From positions 62,001-126,000 of the forward strand of contig JAJEKV010000182.1 of the NCBI GenBank assembly GCA_021234155.1: a stretch of 64,000 nt of DNA. Direction: 5' to 3'. Both the position numbers and the translations under genes were made by a program. Each line of letters begins with the position of its first letter. The stretch's first letter is position 1. Source of the stretch: Isoetes taiwanensis. Lineage: Eukaryota > Streptophyta > Lycopodiopsida > Isoetales > Isoetaceae. The notes below the pieces were generated by a model. The model had not been told where the DNA came from. It made no database searches and saw nothing but the letters and a program-made list of their open reading frames with translations. Positions 22,291 through 33,631 of this stretch are shown one piece after another.

Positions 22291-25038
22291 GTCTGCCGGT
22301 CCCCGGCCTTGGGGAGAGGAAATTCGAGCAAGCGGCTTAGGGGGATTTAGGGTCCCCGCCTCAAGGCCAACACCCCCACTCCACGTCAAGACAAGACGCA
22401 AGGTCCCCGACGAATCTGACAAGGAGAGGGCCTCCGAAACGTAAACCCTGTGGGTTGCCAGGTTCTAGAAGGGTTTGCGTTTTGGGGGCCGAGTTTTGGT
22501 CTGTTGCAGTTGGGACGTGGCCGAGAAGCTGGGCCGAGAACGCGGGGCAAGGGGAACTGACGGAACGGACTTTGGGCATGTCCTCCTCCCGATGTGGCAA
22601 TTAGAAGTCGGGGGCGCTTTTGCAGTGGCAAGACATTCACAAGTTCGTAATTAATGCATTGTGCGAAAATAAATTCTGATTTTTTGCCAGCTAGATTCCT
22701 AATTCATCTCCAGCACACAACCCAATTTTCGGAATTTTCGGAGAAGATCTAGGTCAAAGGGTTAGCATTAGAACGGTCGGGGCAGCCCGTTGCGGGGCAA
22801 CCGAGCTGGCACCCTTCCCCAAGTCAAACGAGGCCAGGACCTTGCAGGGCTCCCTCACAAGAGGGGAGAGTCCGGACCCCAGGAGGCTCGATCCAAAAAA
22901 GTTCCCGAGGCAGCCCTTCTGGCCCCGTAGCTCCCCGGGGGCCGACGCTAATGACCACCCTCCCGAGCCCGGGCCTCCCCTATCCGGCCGTTGGATCCTC
23001 CGCTTCGGGGGCCCTTATTTGAGAAGGCCCAAAAGATTCCAGATCGGGTCCGGAGAACTTGTCAAACTCACGGAGCGCCCCGAGGTGGCCGTTGTAGAAA
23101 CCGCGGTGTTTTGTCGTTCGGGCACCGGGAGGCTCCTGGAATGACAAATCAACCTCGCCAAGTTGTCCTGAATGGCGAAATTACCCTAGGGAGCAAGTTA
23201 CAAGGTCGGTTTTGCAAAAGAAAGGAACACTCACGCCCCACGACAAGATCCCAGATCCACATCCTAGGCCAATTGACTACGAGTGTGGTGGACATGAGCT
23301 ACTTTGTCGCTTCTTGGAGGTCGGGTGGTCTTCTAGCGACGGAACTTGGTCCCCAGGGCAATGTCAATGTTCTGAGTCCATTGGCAGAGCCAAATCGCAG
23401 TTCCGGAGAGGGGAGGTCGCCCGCCGGGTCCCCTGTGGCCTTGGGGAGAGGAAATTCGGGCAAGCAGCTTCTGGGGATTTTAGGGTTCCCGCTCTGGCGT
23501 CAACACCCCTACTCCACGTCAAGACACGGCGCAAGGTTCCCGACGAATCCGACAAGGAGAGGGCCTCCGAAACGTAAACCGTGTGGGTTGCCAGGTTCTA
23601 GAAGGGTTTGCGTTTTGGAGGCCGAGTTTTGGTCTGTTGCAGTTGGGACGTGGCTGAGAAGCTGCAGCCGAGAACGCGGAGCAAGGGGAACTGACGTAAC
23701 GGAGTTTGGGCCTATCCTCCTCCCGATGTGGCAATTAGAAGTCGGGGGGGCGCTTTTGCAGTGGCAAGACATTCACAAATTCGTAATTAATGCATTGTAC
23801 GAAAATAAATTCTGATTTTTTGCCAGCTGGATTCCTAATTCATCTCCAGCACACAGCCCAATTTTCGGAATTTTCGGAGAAGGTCTTGGTCAAAGGGTTA
23901 GCATTAGAACGGTCGGGGCAGCCCGTTGCGGGGCAACCGAGCTGGCACCCTTCCCCAAGTCAAACGAGGCCAGGACCTTGCAGGTCTCCCTCACAAGAGG
24001 GGAGAGTCCGGACCCCAGGAGGCTGGATCCAAAAATGTTCCCGAGGCAGCCCTTCCTGGCAGCGCTCCCCCGGGGGGCCGCACGCTAACGACCACCCTCC
24101 CGGAGCCCGGTTCCCCTATCCGACCGTTGGATCCTCCGTTCAGGGGCCCCTCTTTGTGAAGGCCCAAAAGATTCCAGATCGGTCCGAGAGAACTTGTCAA
24201 ACCGCGGAGTGTCCTGAGGTCGGCCTTGTAGAAACCGCAGTGTTTTGTCGGGGAGGCTCCGGAATGGCAAATCGACCTCGGCAAGTCGTCCGGAATGGCG
24301 AAATTACCCTAGGGAGCAAGTTACAAGGTCGGTTTTGCAAAAGAAAGAAACACTCACGCCCTCCACGACAGTATCCGGCATCCACATCCTAGGCCAATTG
24401 ACTACGAGTATGGTGGACATGAGCTACTTTGACGCTTCTTGGAGGTCAGGTGGTCTTCTGGCCACGAAACTTGGTCCGCAGGGCAATGTCGACGTTCTGA
24501 GTCCATTGGCAGAGCCAAATCGCAGTTCCGGAGAGGGGAGGCTGCCCATCGGTCCCTAGGGCCTTGGGAAGAGGAAATTCGGGGCAAGAAGCTTCCGGGG
24601 GGATTTTAGGGTCCCCGCTCTGGCGTCAACACCCCCACTCCACGTCAAGACACGGCGCAAGGTCCCCGATGAATCTGACAAGGAGAGGGCCTCCGTAACG
24701 TAAACCCTGTGGGTTGCCAGGTTCTAGAAGGGTTTGCGTTTTGGGGGCCGAGTTTTGGTTTGTTGCAGTTGGGACGTGGCCGAGAAGCTGCGGCCGAGAA
24801 CGCGGAGCAAGGGGAACTGACGGAACGGAGTTTGGGCATGTCCTCTTCCCGATGTGGCAATTAGAAGTTGGGGGGCGCTTTTGCAGTGGCAAGACATTCA
24901 CAAATTCGTAATTAATGCATTGTACGAAAATAAATTCTGATTTTTTGCCAGCTGGATTCCTAATTCATCTCCAGCACACAGCCCAATTTTCGGAATTTTT
25001 GGAGAAGGTCTAGGTCAAAGGGTTAGCATTAGAACGGT
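22291..25038 (+). repeat. Family A tandem array 1 (about 2.4 units)
   Basis: Direct repeats with a period near 1.13 kb. The landmark GTTAGCATTAGAACGGTC occurs at 22761, 23897 and 25022 (spacing 1136 and 1125). Each unit contains CCAATGGACAG-like blocks, a conserved AATTAATGCATTGTACGAAA and very GC-rich parts. Copies differ by a few per cent and small indels. The array stops abruptly at 25038. I do not recognise the family. The open frames of 60-120 codons on both strands are typical of GC-rich DNA. Confidence 0.92.
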
Positions 25039-27111
25039 CTGCAAAACAGGCGAAACAGGGCAAATCCTTGGAGGCTGAAGGATCTGGCCGAATAAGGCAT
25101 ATTGTTTGGAAAGCTTACCCTATTTGGACCGGCAAAGAAGGGAGCCGGAGGCGAATCAAAGATCCGCCATCGTGGAGCCGAGGCGGCAAGGCGCGAGGGA
25201 GATGGAGATGGAAGTTTGCAATGGACCGCCGCCTGCCTTGAATTTCGGCGGCAAGAGAAGGCGCCATATAATAAAAAGCAGTTCAGTTCCACCAATAGGA
25301 TGTTAGGACGAAGATCACCATCTTAACCGTCTATTTGAATTCATCTCCGCCGTTCATCTATATTAAGTATAAATTTCGTAGGTTATGATGTTAAATGTTT
25401 GTTGGTTTTTATAACCTTGTTTTATCACTTTACTGTTACAAAAGGATGTCCTTGTATGGTGGCATGGTCACGGAAACCATATTACGGTGTGGACCGGTGG
25501 GGCCCCACAATCGGTGGCGCCGGAAAGGGGTCATTGGCCACACCGAAATGTCCGGTGGGTCGTATCACCATAACATGGAAATGGGGAGCTAATTTGCCCC
25601 TCCTCCCCCATCTTTTTTCAGCGAAGGTCTGTCTATGGTGGTGGGCGGCTATGGCGGTGGGCAGCCCTTGGAGCTTGCTATGATGCCGCTTTGTAGCCCC
25701 TGGCACTCGATGGCTATGGCACCTACCCTATTTCGCAGTACGACTAGGATTTGCTTTAGATTTTTCAAGTTTTTCTTCCAAGCTTAGGATCTTTGCAAGT
25801 TTTTTCTCATGATTTGCTTATGAATGTGTCCATTTAATTTTCTTGACTCTTTGATGGAATTTATGGGTCTTTCCAGCCAATGCCGGGCATTTGCAAAAGC
25901 TTGACGAAGCTACAGAAAGGTTTACAGGCTGATCTCATGGATTATGCTGCCATGCATTCTGCCATCGATGGATCTTCCAACTTTTTCTTCCAAGCTTAGA
26001 ATCTCTTAAATTTTTCGTTGTTTTTAGCTCTGTTTCAACGCATCTATTTCTAAAAATTGAATGCACATTGCATATTCTTCTATAAATCTTTTGGTGCAGC
26101 ATAAGCTACTTATAGGATTTGCATGTTTTAAGAAGCTCAAAGGACAAAAGATGATTGTCTTACGTCAATGAATATCAATGTTGTCAGAATATTTGGCACA
26201 TCATATATTGACATCCCAATTTGAAACCAAATGTGTTTGAAACCAAATGTGTTAGTCATACATTGTGATGTGCCACATCTTCAAAAGAAATGCCACGTCA
26301 TTATAGTGAATATGCTTCTTCTAAGAAGTTTCAAATTGCCTAGGCAAATTCTTCATTTTCTATTTCCTCATTTTTCGCCATGTCATCATTCATAGTTGCA
26401 TTCCACATGCTCATACCATGCCATCATCATTTCTAGTCCCACATCTCCTTATTGCTTGCACTATTGCCTACTTATCTCACTCAAAAAAATTCTCCTTTTC
26501 TTTTAATTGGCCTAGTCATTTTCTATCTAAAGTGCATAAAATGCTTGGTCATCATGTCACATACCAAATCATCCAAGGGAATGCCATGTCACCATGGACA
26601 AATATGCTTTACTTTTAAGTTGAAGAGTTGTCTAGGCAAATTCTTTGGTTTTCTAGCCCTTCATCTTTTCACACCTCACCACTCATCTTTGCCATGTCAT
26701 CTCCCATAATTTTTGCAAAGAATGAAGTTTGCTTGCTGTTTCGAGCAACCTCAACATTTCTAGTGCCATATCATTGCCATTCCACCTTATGTACCACTAT
26801 TCTACTCTGCTTTGCCACTCTGTCCCAACGAAGCATATTTCAACACAACCTGCGGAAACATAAGACAGCAAGGCGCATGATGATGTGGCATGCCATTGGT
26901 GATATGTCATGTGCATGATGATGTTGCATGCCATTGATGACATGCCATGCCAAATAAGCAAGGCCAACTTTTGACTGGCAAAGTTGACTGGCAAACTTGT
27001 GAAAATGGAGACTGGCAAAGGAATTGCACGTCTCTATTTTCACAAGTTTGTCAGTCCTTAAGATCTCAAGAACAAATATTCAATTTCTTACTACAGTTCT
27101 TAATATCTAGT
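25039..27111. other. Unique region with possible exon scraps and CATG-rich repeats
   Basis: No complete gene. Near 25876-25985 a plus frame (MPGICKSLTKLQKG and MDYAAMHSAID) follows a TCTTTCCAG acceptor-like string; I cannot assign it. Around 26874-26951 a block GCATGATGATGTGGCATGCC is duplicated with a period of about 38 bp, within a longer CATGCCAT-rich stretch. Confidence 0.45.
26986..27056. repeat. 27-bp stem inverted repeat
   Basis: The arms 26986-27012 and 27030-27056 are reverse complements with two mismatches (GACTGGCAAACTTGTGAAAA against TTTTCACAAGTTTGTCAGTC), separated by 17 nt. It lies just downstream of the captured exons. It could be a foldback element end or a small-RNA precursor. 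Confidence 0.85.
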
Positions 27112-27189
27112 TTAACCCCCCAGCAGATCCCTAACTACATCATGAGTCATGGTTTCAGCCTCTGCTAGTTTTGCATTGAGCAAGAATAC
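27112..27189 (-). pseudogene. Kinesin-12-like exon fragment
   Basis: A TTACTTCAG acceptor at 27190-27198 precedes a minus-strand exon reading VFLLNAKLAEAETMTHDVVR then DLLGG and a stop. From memory, plant KIN-12 kinesins have a segment like AEAMTHDVIRDLLGVKLDM. The match continues in another frame (VKLDI) just past a run of six G, so a one-base insertion probably creates the stop. The family assignment is by recall. Confidence 0.5.
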
Positions 27190-27281
27190 CTGAAGTAAAT
27201 GTATGCGTCAGCAAGATCTTTTTTCTTCAGAGTTCATAAATAATAGAATATAAAACAAGTGTAGTACAGGAAGCGTACTAC

Positions 27282-27360
27282 TTTGTCCGGATGATGTCTC
27301 AATGCTAGTTTTTGACATGCCTTTTTAATCTCAATAGCTGTTGAGGATGGCTCAATTCCA
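27282..27360 (-). pseudogene. DnaJ J-domain exon fragment
   Basis: A 79-nt minus-strand exon is bounded by TTGTTTTTTCAG (acceptor, 27361 upward) and GTAGTACG (donor, 27274-27281). It encodes GIEPSSTAIEIKKACQKLAL and RHHPDK, that is, J-domain helix II followed by the HPD motif that stimulates Hsp70. Helix III is absent downstream; the next exon resembles a kinesin. This is a fragment, not a working co-chaperone. Confidence 0.75.
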
Positions 27361-27472
27361 CTGAAAAAACAACAATTAATAAGGACCATAAACGCATCTA
27401 AGTTTTGAGGAAAACAGAATTGACTACAATATGTGCTCCCACGAAAAATGAATTAAGGGAAAGAGACATCAC

Positions 27473-27600
27473 TGAAGAGTATTACTGGTCAACTGCATCT
27501 TCAACTCTTTTTCTGCCTTGGCCAAGCGTTCATAAGCCTGCCCAAAGTCTTGCTGCATATTGTGAGATTTATTTGAAGTTGCTACATTATTTTCTTTGAG
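27473..27600 (-). pseudogene. Possible coiled-coil exon upstream of the J-domain exon
   Basis: A minus-strand open stretch encodes MQQDFGQAYERLAKAEKELK and ends before a GTGATGTC donor-like site at 27465-27472. Joining it to the J-domain exon keeps the frame across a 112-nt intron (27361-27472). Its 5' boundary is unclear. Confidence 0.4.
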
Positions 27601-28949
27601 CATTCTTGTTGGCCTTCAAGAAGACTAATCAAATGCAATGTTAACCATGTCGGCACCATGTCTTGGCCATAATCAATTTGTAACCTAAAGGTTTACGCAT
27701 GCCCTAAATTGATATCCAAAAATGACAGAAGGTTTTCAAAGGTTAGAAATACACCAATATTAGTTTTTATATCCTATAAAGGCAATGGAAACTATTAAAC
27801 TTTTATCAAGGTCATAAGCTTATGACACTTTGAGGCCAAAGGCAACGTTCCCATGTGGTTGCCTCACTTGACTTCGAAAAAAAAAAAGTCGAAGTCCAGG
27901 TCACGCAATACCAACACAACTTAACTTTGCGACGTGGCAAAGTTTTTCTCGAAGCTAACTCCGAATTTTCAGAAAGGGCAGAGGATTTCTGAAAGCTTCA
28001 GTCGACACCTTGATTTCTCTCTAGCTGGTGAACCCTTCCGGTTTACTGGAAATCTCCACAAGCAATACCGGCTATGGGCGCTCCATTCGGGTGGATTCTC
28101 CCCGTTTGAGAACCACAGTTTTGTGCACGGTCAGGTCCATGCATGGAGACACGAACTAGAAAGTAAAAGTTAACCCCATCCACGTGACATCTCTTTTAAA
28201 GTCAGGTTAGAGCCCTGGTAACGTTGCCTAAATAATAACCTACACCAACAACTCTAGGGCTATGCGCAAAATGTCCAAGGCATCAAATTTCCACATATTG
28301 CATTCTTTACATGCAATATGCCATTTTCAGTGTCAACTACCGGGCCAATTTTTCAAGGTAGATAAAGATAGGTTTTTCAACCATTATAAAATTTTGAAGG
28401 TCTTACCAACCTTTAAATATGAACTTAAAGCCATAGTGTTAAATTAAGACCACGATCTTTAGACCATGCAACCAAGCAAATGCGGCTCCTGGCATAGTAT
28501 CCATCTAGCAAATCTAGAGGGCAATTCGCCCTAACTTATTTCCAGTATGCCCTACAAGTATCTTACTAAACCATAAAATACAAAGACATTGCATGCACAT
28601 AACAAATTCTATGTCTCTAGAGACGCCAAATTGTCCCCGACTGTCCCCGAGGAACTCTAGCAAGATTATAAAATTGTCAAGTTACTGTATGAATATAGTA
28701 TTGTAAGTCTATTGGGTAGATTCTTAAGTGTCCCATAAACGTGTAAATATGGGGTCTGCGTTAGCTCAAATCTACAATACTAGCTAGGGATCGAAATTAC
28801 CCCCGAACTAAATCAAGCTTAATTAAACAATACATCATTAGACAGAAGTTTGGATCTAACCGTTGAAGTTATTTTTCACGAATGTAAAGCAATACGATAC
28901 ATTCCCAAAGTTGAGCACACGAACAATATTCCAGGTGGTGGTGCTTTGC
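27601..28949. other. Unassigned AT-rich DNA
   Basis: A 79-codon frame at 27934-28173 has no recognised domain. Otherwise non-coding. Confidence 0.4.
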
Positions 28950-29759
28950 TTAAGAAATAGCCTCAAAAAAACCATACTTCCTTAAGAAATAGCTGCGTAA
29001 AAACTACGCCTCTTCATAAAACCACACTACGTAAAAAAAAACAGACCACTTAAAAACTACACCTACTTAAAACCACACCTCAAAAAACCATACTTACTTT
29101 AAAAAATAGCTACGTAAAAACTATACCTAGTTATATAAACCACACAAAAAAAAAATCATATTTTCTTAAAAATAGCTTCTTAAACACTACACCTAGTTAT
29201 AAACTACACCACTTCAGAAAACCATACTTCATTAAAAAACAACCACTTAAAAACTACACCCGCTTATAAACCACACTTCAAAAAACCATACTTCTTTAAA
29301 AAACAGCTATTTAAAAACTACACCCACTTATAAACAACACCTCAAAAAACAACACCTCGATTAAAAAAATCATACCACTTCAGAAAACCATACTTCCTTA
29401 AAAAACAACCACTTAAAAACTATACCTCCTTATAAACCACACTTCAAAAAACTATACTTCCATAAAAAACGCTACTTAAAAACTACACCTAGTTATAAAC
29501 TACACCTCAAAAAACAACACCTTCTTAAAAACAACACCCCCTCAAAAAAATAAGCAACACTTCTTTTAAAAAAACGACACCTCAAAAAAAGACCACACCT
29601 TCAAAAAAAAAAAAAACTATAGCTCCATAAAAAAAACTACACCGCCTCCATAATAAACCACACCTCCACATAACCACATGTAGATTTTTTGGAACAACGA
29701 CATGTGGTCTTTTTGTTACTGTTGTTTTTAGGTGTGGACCCAGAATTGGGGTGGTAGTG
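28950..29759 (-). mobile_element. CACTA-like transposon end 2 (subterminal repeat array)
   Basis: About 800 bp of reiterated short motifs (AAAAACTACACC, AAACCACAC, AAAACCATACTTCCTT) run up to the terminus GGGGTGGTAGTG at 29748-29759. Read inverted, the terminus is CACTACCACCCCAATTCTGG, nearly identical to the terminus at 298. Family A resumes at 29760 with CCGGGGAGG. Only this end is recognisable. Confidence 0.72.
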
Positions 29760-31813
29760 CCGGGGAGGCTCCGAAATGGCAAATCGACCTCGCCAAGTCG
29801 TTTGGAATGACGAAATTACCCTAGGGAGCAAGTTACAAGGTCGGTTTTGCAAAAGAAAGAAACACTCACGCCCTCCACGACAGTATCCGGCATCCACATC
29901 CTAGGCCAATTGACTACGAGTGTGGTGGACATGAGCTACTTTGACGCTTCTTGGAGGTCAGGTGGTCTTCTGGCCACGAAACTTGATCCCCAGGGCAATA
30001 TCGACGTTCTGAGTCCATTGGCAGAGCCAAATCGCAGTTCCGGAGAGGGGAGGCCGCCCGTCGGTCCCTAAGGCCTTGGGAGGAAATTCGGGGCAAGAAG
30101 CTTCCTGGGGGATTTTAGGGTCCCCGCTCTAGCGTCAACACCCCCACTCCACGTCAAGACACGGCGCAAGGTCCCCGACGAATCTGACAAGGAGAGGGCC
30201 TCCGAAACGTAAACCCTGTGGGTTGCCAGGTTCTAGAAGGGTTTGCGTTTTGGGGGCCAAGTTTTGGTCTGTTGCAGTTTGGACGTGGCGAGAAGCTGCG
30301 GCCAAGAACGCGGAGCAAGGGGAACTGACGGAATGGAGTTTGGGCATGTCTTCCTCCCGATGTGGCAATTAGAAGTCGGGGGACGCTTTTGCAGTGGCAA
30401 GACATTCACAAATTCATAATTAATGCATTGTACGAAAATAAATTCTAATTTTTTGCCAGCTGGATTCCTAATTCATCTCCAGCACACAGCCCAATTTTTG
30501 GAGTTTTTGGAGAAGGTCTAGGTCAAAGGGTTAGCATTAGAACGGTCGGGGCAGCGGCGCAACCGAGCTGGCACCTTTCCCCAAGTCAAACGAGGCCAGG
30601 ACCTTGCAGGGCTCCCTCACAAGAGGGGAGAGTCCGGACCCCAGGAGGCCGGATCCAAAAACGTTCCCGAGGCAGCCCTTCCTGGCAGCGCTCCCCCGGG
30701 GGGCCGCACGCTAACGACCACCCTCCCGGAGCCCGGTTCCCCTATCCGACCGTTGGATCCTCCATTCAGGGGCCCCTCGTCAGGAAGGCCCAAAAGATTC
30801 CAGATCAGTCTGGGAGAACTTGTCAAACCGCGGAGCGTCCTGAGGTCGGCCTTGTAGAAACCGCAGTGTTTTGTCGTTCGGGCACCGGGGAGGCTCCGAA
30901 ATGGCAAATTGACCTCGCCAAGTCATTTGGAATGGCGAAATTACCCTAGGGAGCAAGTTACAAGGTCGGTTTTGCAAAAGAAAGAAACACTCACGCCTCC
31001 ACGACAGTATCCGACATCCACATCCTAGGCCAATTGACTACGAGTGTGGTGGACATGAGTAGGTCGGGTGATCTTCTGGCCACGAAACTTGATCCCCAAA
31101 GCAATGTCGACGTTTTGAGTCCATTGGTAGAGCCAAAATCGCAGTTCGGGAGAGGGGAGGGCGCCCGTCGGTCCCCATGGCCTTAGGGAGAGGAAATTCG
31201 GGGCAAGAAGCTTCCTAGGGGATTTTAGGGTCCCCGCTCTAGCGTCAACACCCCCACTCCACGTCAAGACACGGCGCAAGGTCCCCGATGAATCTGACAA
31301 GGAGAGGGCCTCCGAAACGTAAACCCTGTGGGTTGCTAGGTTCTAGAAGGGTTTGCGTTTTGGGGGCCGAGTTTTGGTCTGTTGCAGTTTGGACGTGGCC
31401 GAGAAGCTGCGGCCGAGAACACGGAGCAAGGGGAACTAACGGAACGGAGTTTGGGCATGTCCTCCTCCCGATGTGGCAATTAGAAGTCGGGGGGCGCTTT
31501 TGCAGTGGCAAGACATTCACAAATTCGTAATTAATGCATTGTACGAAAATAAATTCTGATTTTTTGCCAACTGGATTTCTAATTCATCTCCAAAGCCACG
31601 CCCCCAATTTTCGGAATTTTCGGAGAAGGTCTAGGTCAAAGGGTTAGCATTAGAACGGTCGGGGCAGCCCGTTGCGGGGCAACCGAGCTGGCACCCTTCC
31701 CCAAGTCAAACGAGGCCAGGACCTTGCAGGGCTCCCTCACAAGAGGGGAGAGTCCAGACCCCAGGAGACTGGATCCAAAGACGTTCCCGAGGCAGCCCTT
31801 CCTGGCAGCGCTC
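29760..31813 (+). repeat. Family A tandem array 2, left part
   Basis: Begins at the CCGGGGAGGCTCC point of the unit. The next unit starts at 30886 (period about 1126), and the GTTAGCATTAG landmark is at 30530 and 31643 (spacing 1113). The array is broken at 31814 by the hAT-like insertion. Confidence 0.92.
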
Positions 31814-32571
31814 CAGGGTAATAAAGAGAGGCTAAAACTCGCCAAATGGCGATTTTTTAGATCTTTACTAAAATTTCGTGGCTAAAGTTTATAAGGGTCA
31901 TTTCTCAAAAAAAAATAAAAAATTAGCCATTCCAAAAGGGGGGAAATTTTGGACGTTCAGGGTTTAGCCGAGATTGACTGCGGCATTGGCGTGCTGAATC
32001 GCCTTCCCTGAAGCTGATTAGGCGCGCCTAGATCAATTCAAATAGCCATGTCTAATCTATTTAGATACATCTTTCATTTAGGAATCGCCATATTGAAGAA
32101 CCACGACCATTACACTATTGCAATGTTAACATTGAAAAAAACTCCCACCTTTTTTATTATGTTTGCTATTTCCATTCACATAGCATACAATGTAGTTCGT
32201 CTAAATACGAAGATTGTTAGACCCAACCCCATGGTTAGATATGCACCATCATCATCATCTTTTTATTGTTGTTGGTACCCACAGATACACGCACATTATC
32301 ACTTCTCTTTAAATATATCAACTAAAATACGCATGATAACTTGCTTAGTTCAACAGTTGCCGTTTAGCTACCACCAACAAAGACAAAATTGCCAACATAA
32401 GAATTTTTAAATTATACGAACTTTATAATTTCGCCAAGTGGGAAGAAAACTAAAGGGCTTGACTGTATCACATTTTGCCAAAAAAAAAAAATGTACGGAC
32501 TCTTGTTTTTATAGCTTTAGCCAACCTTTATTTGGATACGAAAACATTTAGGGTCCTTAAAATTTACCCTG
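31814..32571. mobile_element. Non-autonomous hAT-like transposon, 758 bp
   Basis: It interrupts a family A unit. The termini are CAGGGTAA (31814-31821) and TTACCCTG (32564-32571), perfect inverted repeats of 8 bp with weaker similarity further in (GGCTAAA on both sides). It is flanked by direct 8-bp copies of CAGCGCTC (31806-31813 and 32572-32579), and uninterrupted units show the single-copy target. CAGGG-type ends with 8-bp duplications are typical of hAT elements. The interior is AT rich and has no transposase. Confidence 0.88.
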
Positions 32572-32921
32572 CAGCGCTCCCCCGGGGGGCCGCATGCTAA
32601 CGACCACCCTCTCGGAGCCCGGTTCCCCTATCCGACCGTGGGATCCTCCGTTCAGGGGCCCCTCTTCGGGAAGGCCCAAAAGATTCCAGATCGGTCCAGG
32701 AGAACTTGTCAAACCACGGAGCGTCCTGAGGTCGGCCTTGTAGAAACCGCAGTGTTTTGTCGTTCGGACACCGGAGAGCCTCCGGAATGGGAAATCAACC
32801 TCGCCAAGTCGTCCGGAATGGCGAAATTACCCTAGGGAGCAAGCTACAAGGTCAGTTTTGCAAAAGAAAGAAACACTCACGCCCTCCACGACAGTATCCG
32901 GCATCCACATCCTAGGCCAAT
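32572..32921 (+). repeat. Family A array 2, middle part
   Basis: Continuation of the unit after the hAT-like insertion, then the first 150 bp of the next unit, up to CCTAGGCCAATT, where LINE 2 begins. Confidence 0.9.
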
Positions 32922-32925
32922 TTCC

Positions 32926-33489
32926 TTGTGCATTCCCCCTTCTCATCATACTCCCTTACCTGTCCTATATGACAAATATGGCAAATCCACAGTTGACCTC
33001 GTGAGCAGAATTGTTGAGGAAGCAGTGGATGCAAGTTCTTTCCAACTGAGGGATGTCCCCCTGAAGGATAGCAAAAATGGAGCTGAGGAGGTTGCTGAGC
33101 GAATCCAGGTAAGTGATCACTCCCCTGTTTGTCAGATTCCACAGCCTAACTTCCAGGCAATCCAAGGTTGTGAGTTGGAGCTTGAAATCCCTTCCTCGAT
33201 ACAAAATTCTCCTATTTGTGATGCTGATTTGGAGGCTGAAATCCCTTCTTCGATACTGAGTTCTCCTACTTCTCTTACTGAATGTGAGCTGGTTCAATCA
33301 ACTTACCAGAATACTGAAAATCAGAACATTGAAGCTGGCCTACAAGCTCTGCAATTTAACCTTGATGCCATAGAGTCTTCAGTCCCAAACCTGGTAGATA
33401 TGATCGTTCCTGATTCAGAGGAGGATCTCAGCTGCAGCCCTCTGCATGATATCTCCAACACATCCCTAAGATCATTGAAAAGAAATTGA
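32926..33489 (+). pseudogene. LINE 2 ORF1, C-terminal part
   Basis: 188 codons without an ATG at the start, so 5'-truncated. It has two imperfect copies of an acidic motif (LEIPSSIQNSPICDADLE and AEIPSSILSSPTSLTECE) and ends LRSLKRN. Position upstream of an endonuclease suggests the tail of ORF1. No nucleic-acid-binding motif is present. Confidence 0.55.
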
Positions 33490-33631
33490 AGGGCAGGAAT
33501 TTATCTAAATCCCCTCTTGGTAATGGAAATCTTCCCCATATCTACAACACCCGTAGTACGGCCTCACCTCATGGGCTAAGGAAACTCAACTACCGAGCTT
33601 TGCCCCTCCTTTTCTATCTCCTCCCTTATCT

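Noticed and set aside
22386-24901. Many 60-270-codon ORFs on both strands of family A units as genes
   Set aside because: Overlapping frames on both strands are open and are broken differently between copies. No domain is recognisable.
32048-32410. A 120-codon ORF inside the hAT-like element as a transposase
   Set aside because: No hAT dimerisation or zinc-finger motif, and the element is too short for a transposase of that family.
31806-32580. The 758-bp insertion as a Mutator-like element with a 10-bp duplication
   Set aside because: Assigning the boundary bases to the termini gives perfect CAGGGTAA/TTACCCTG ends and an 8-bp duplication, which fits hAT better. The terminal repeats are far shorter than in typical Mutator elements.
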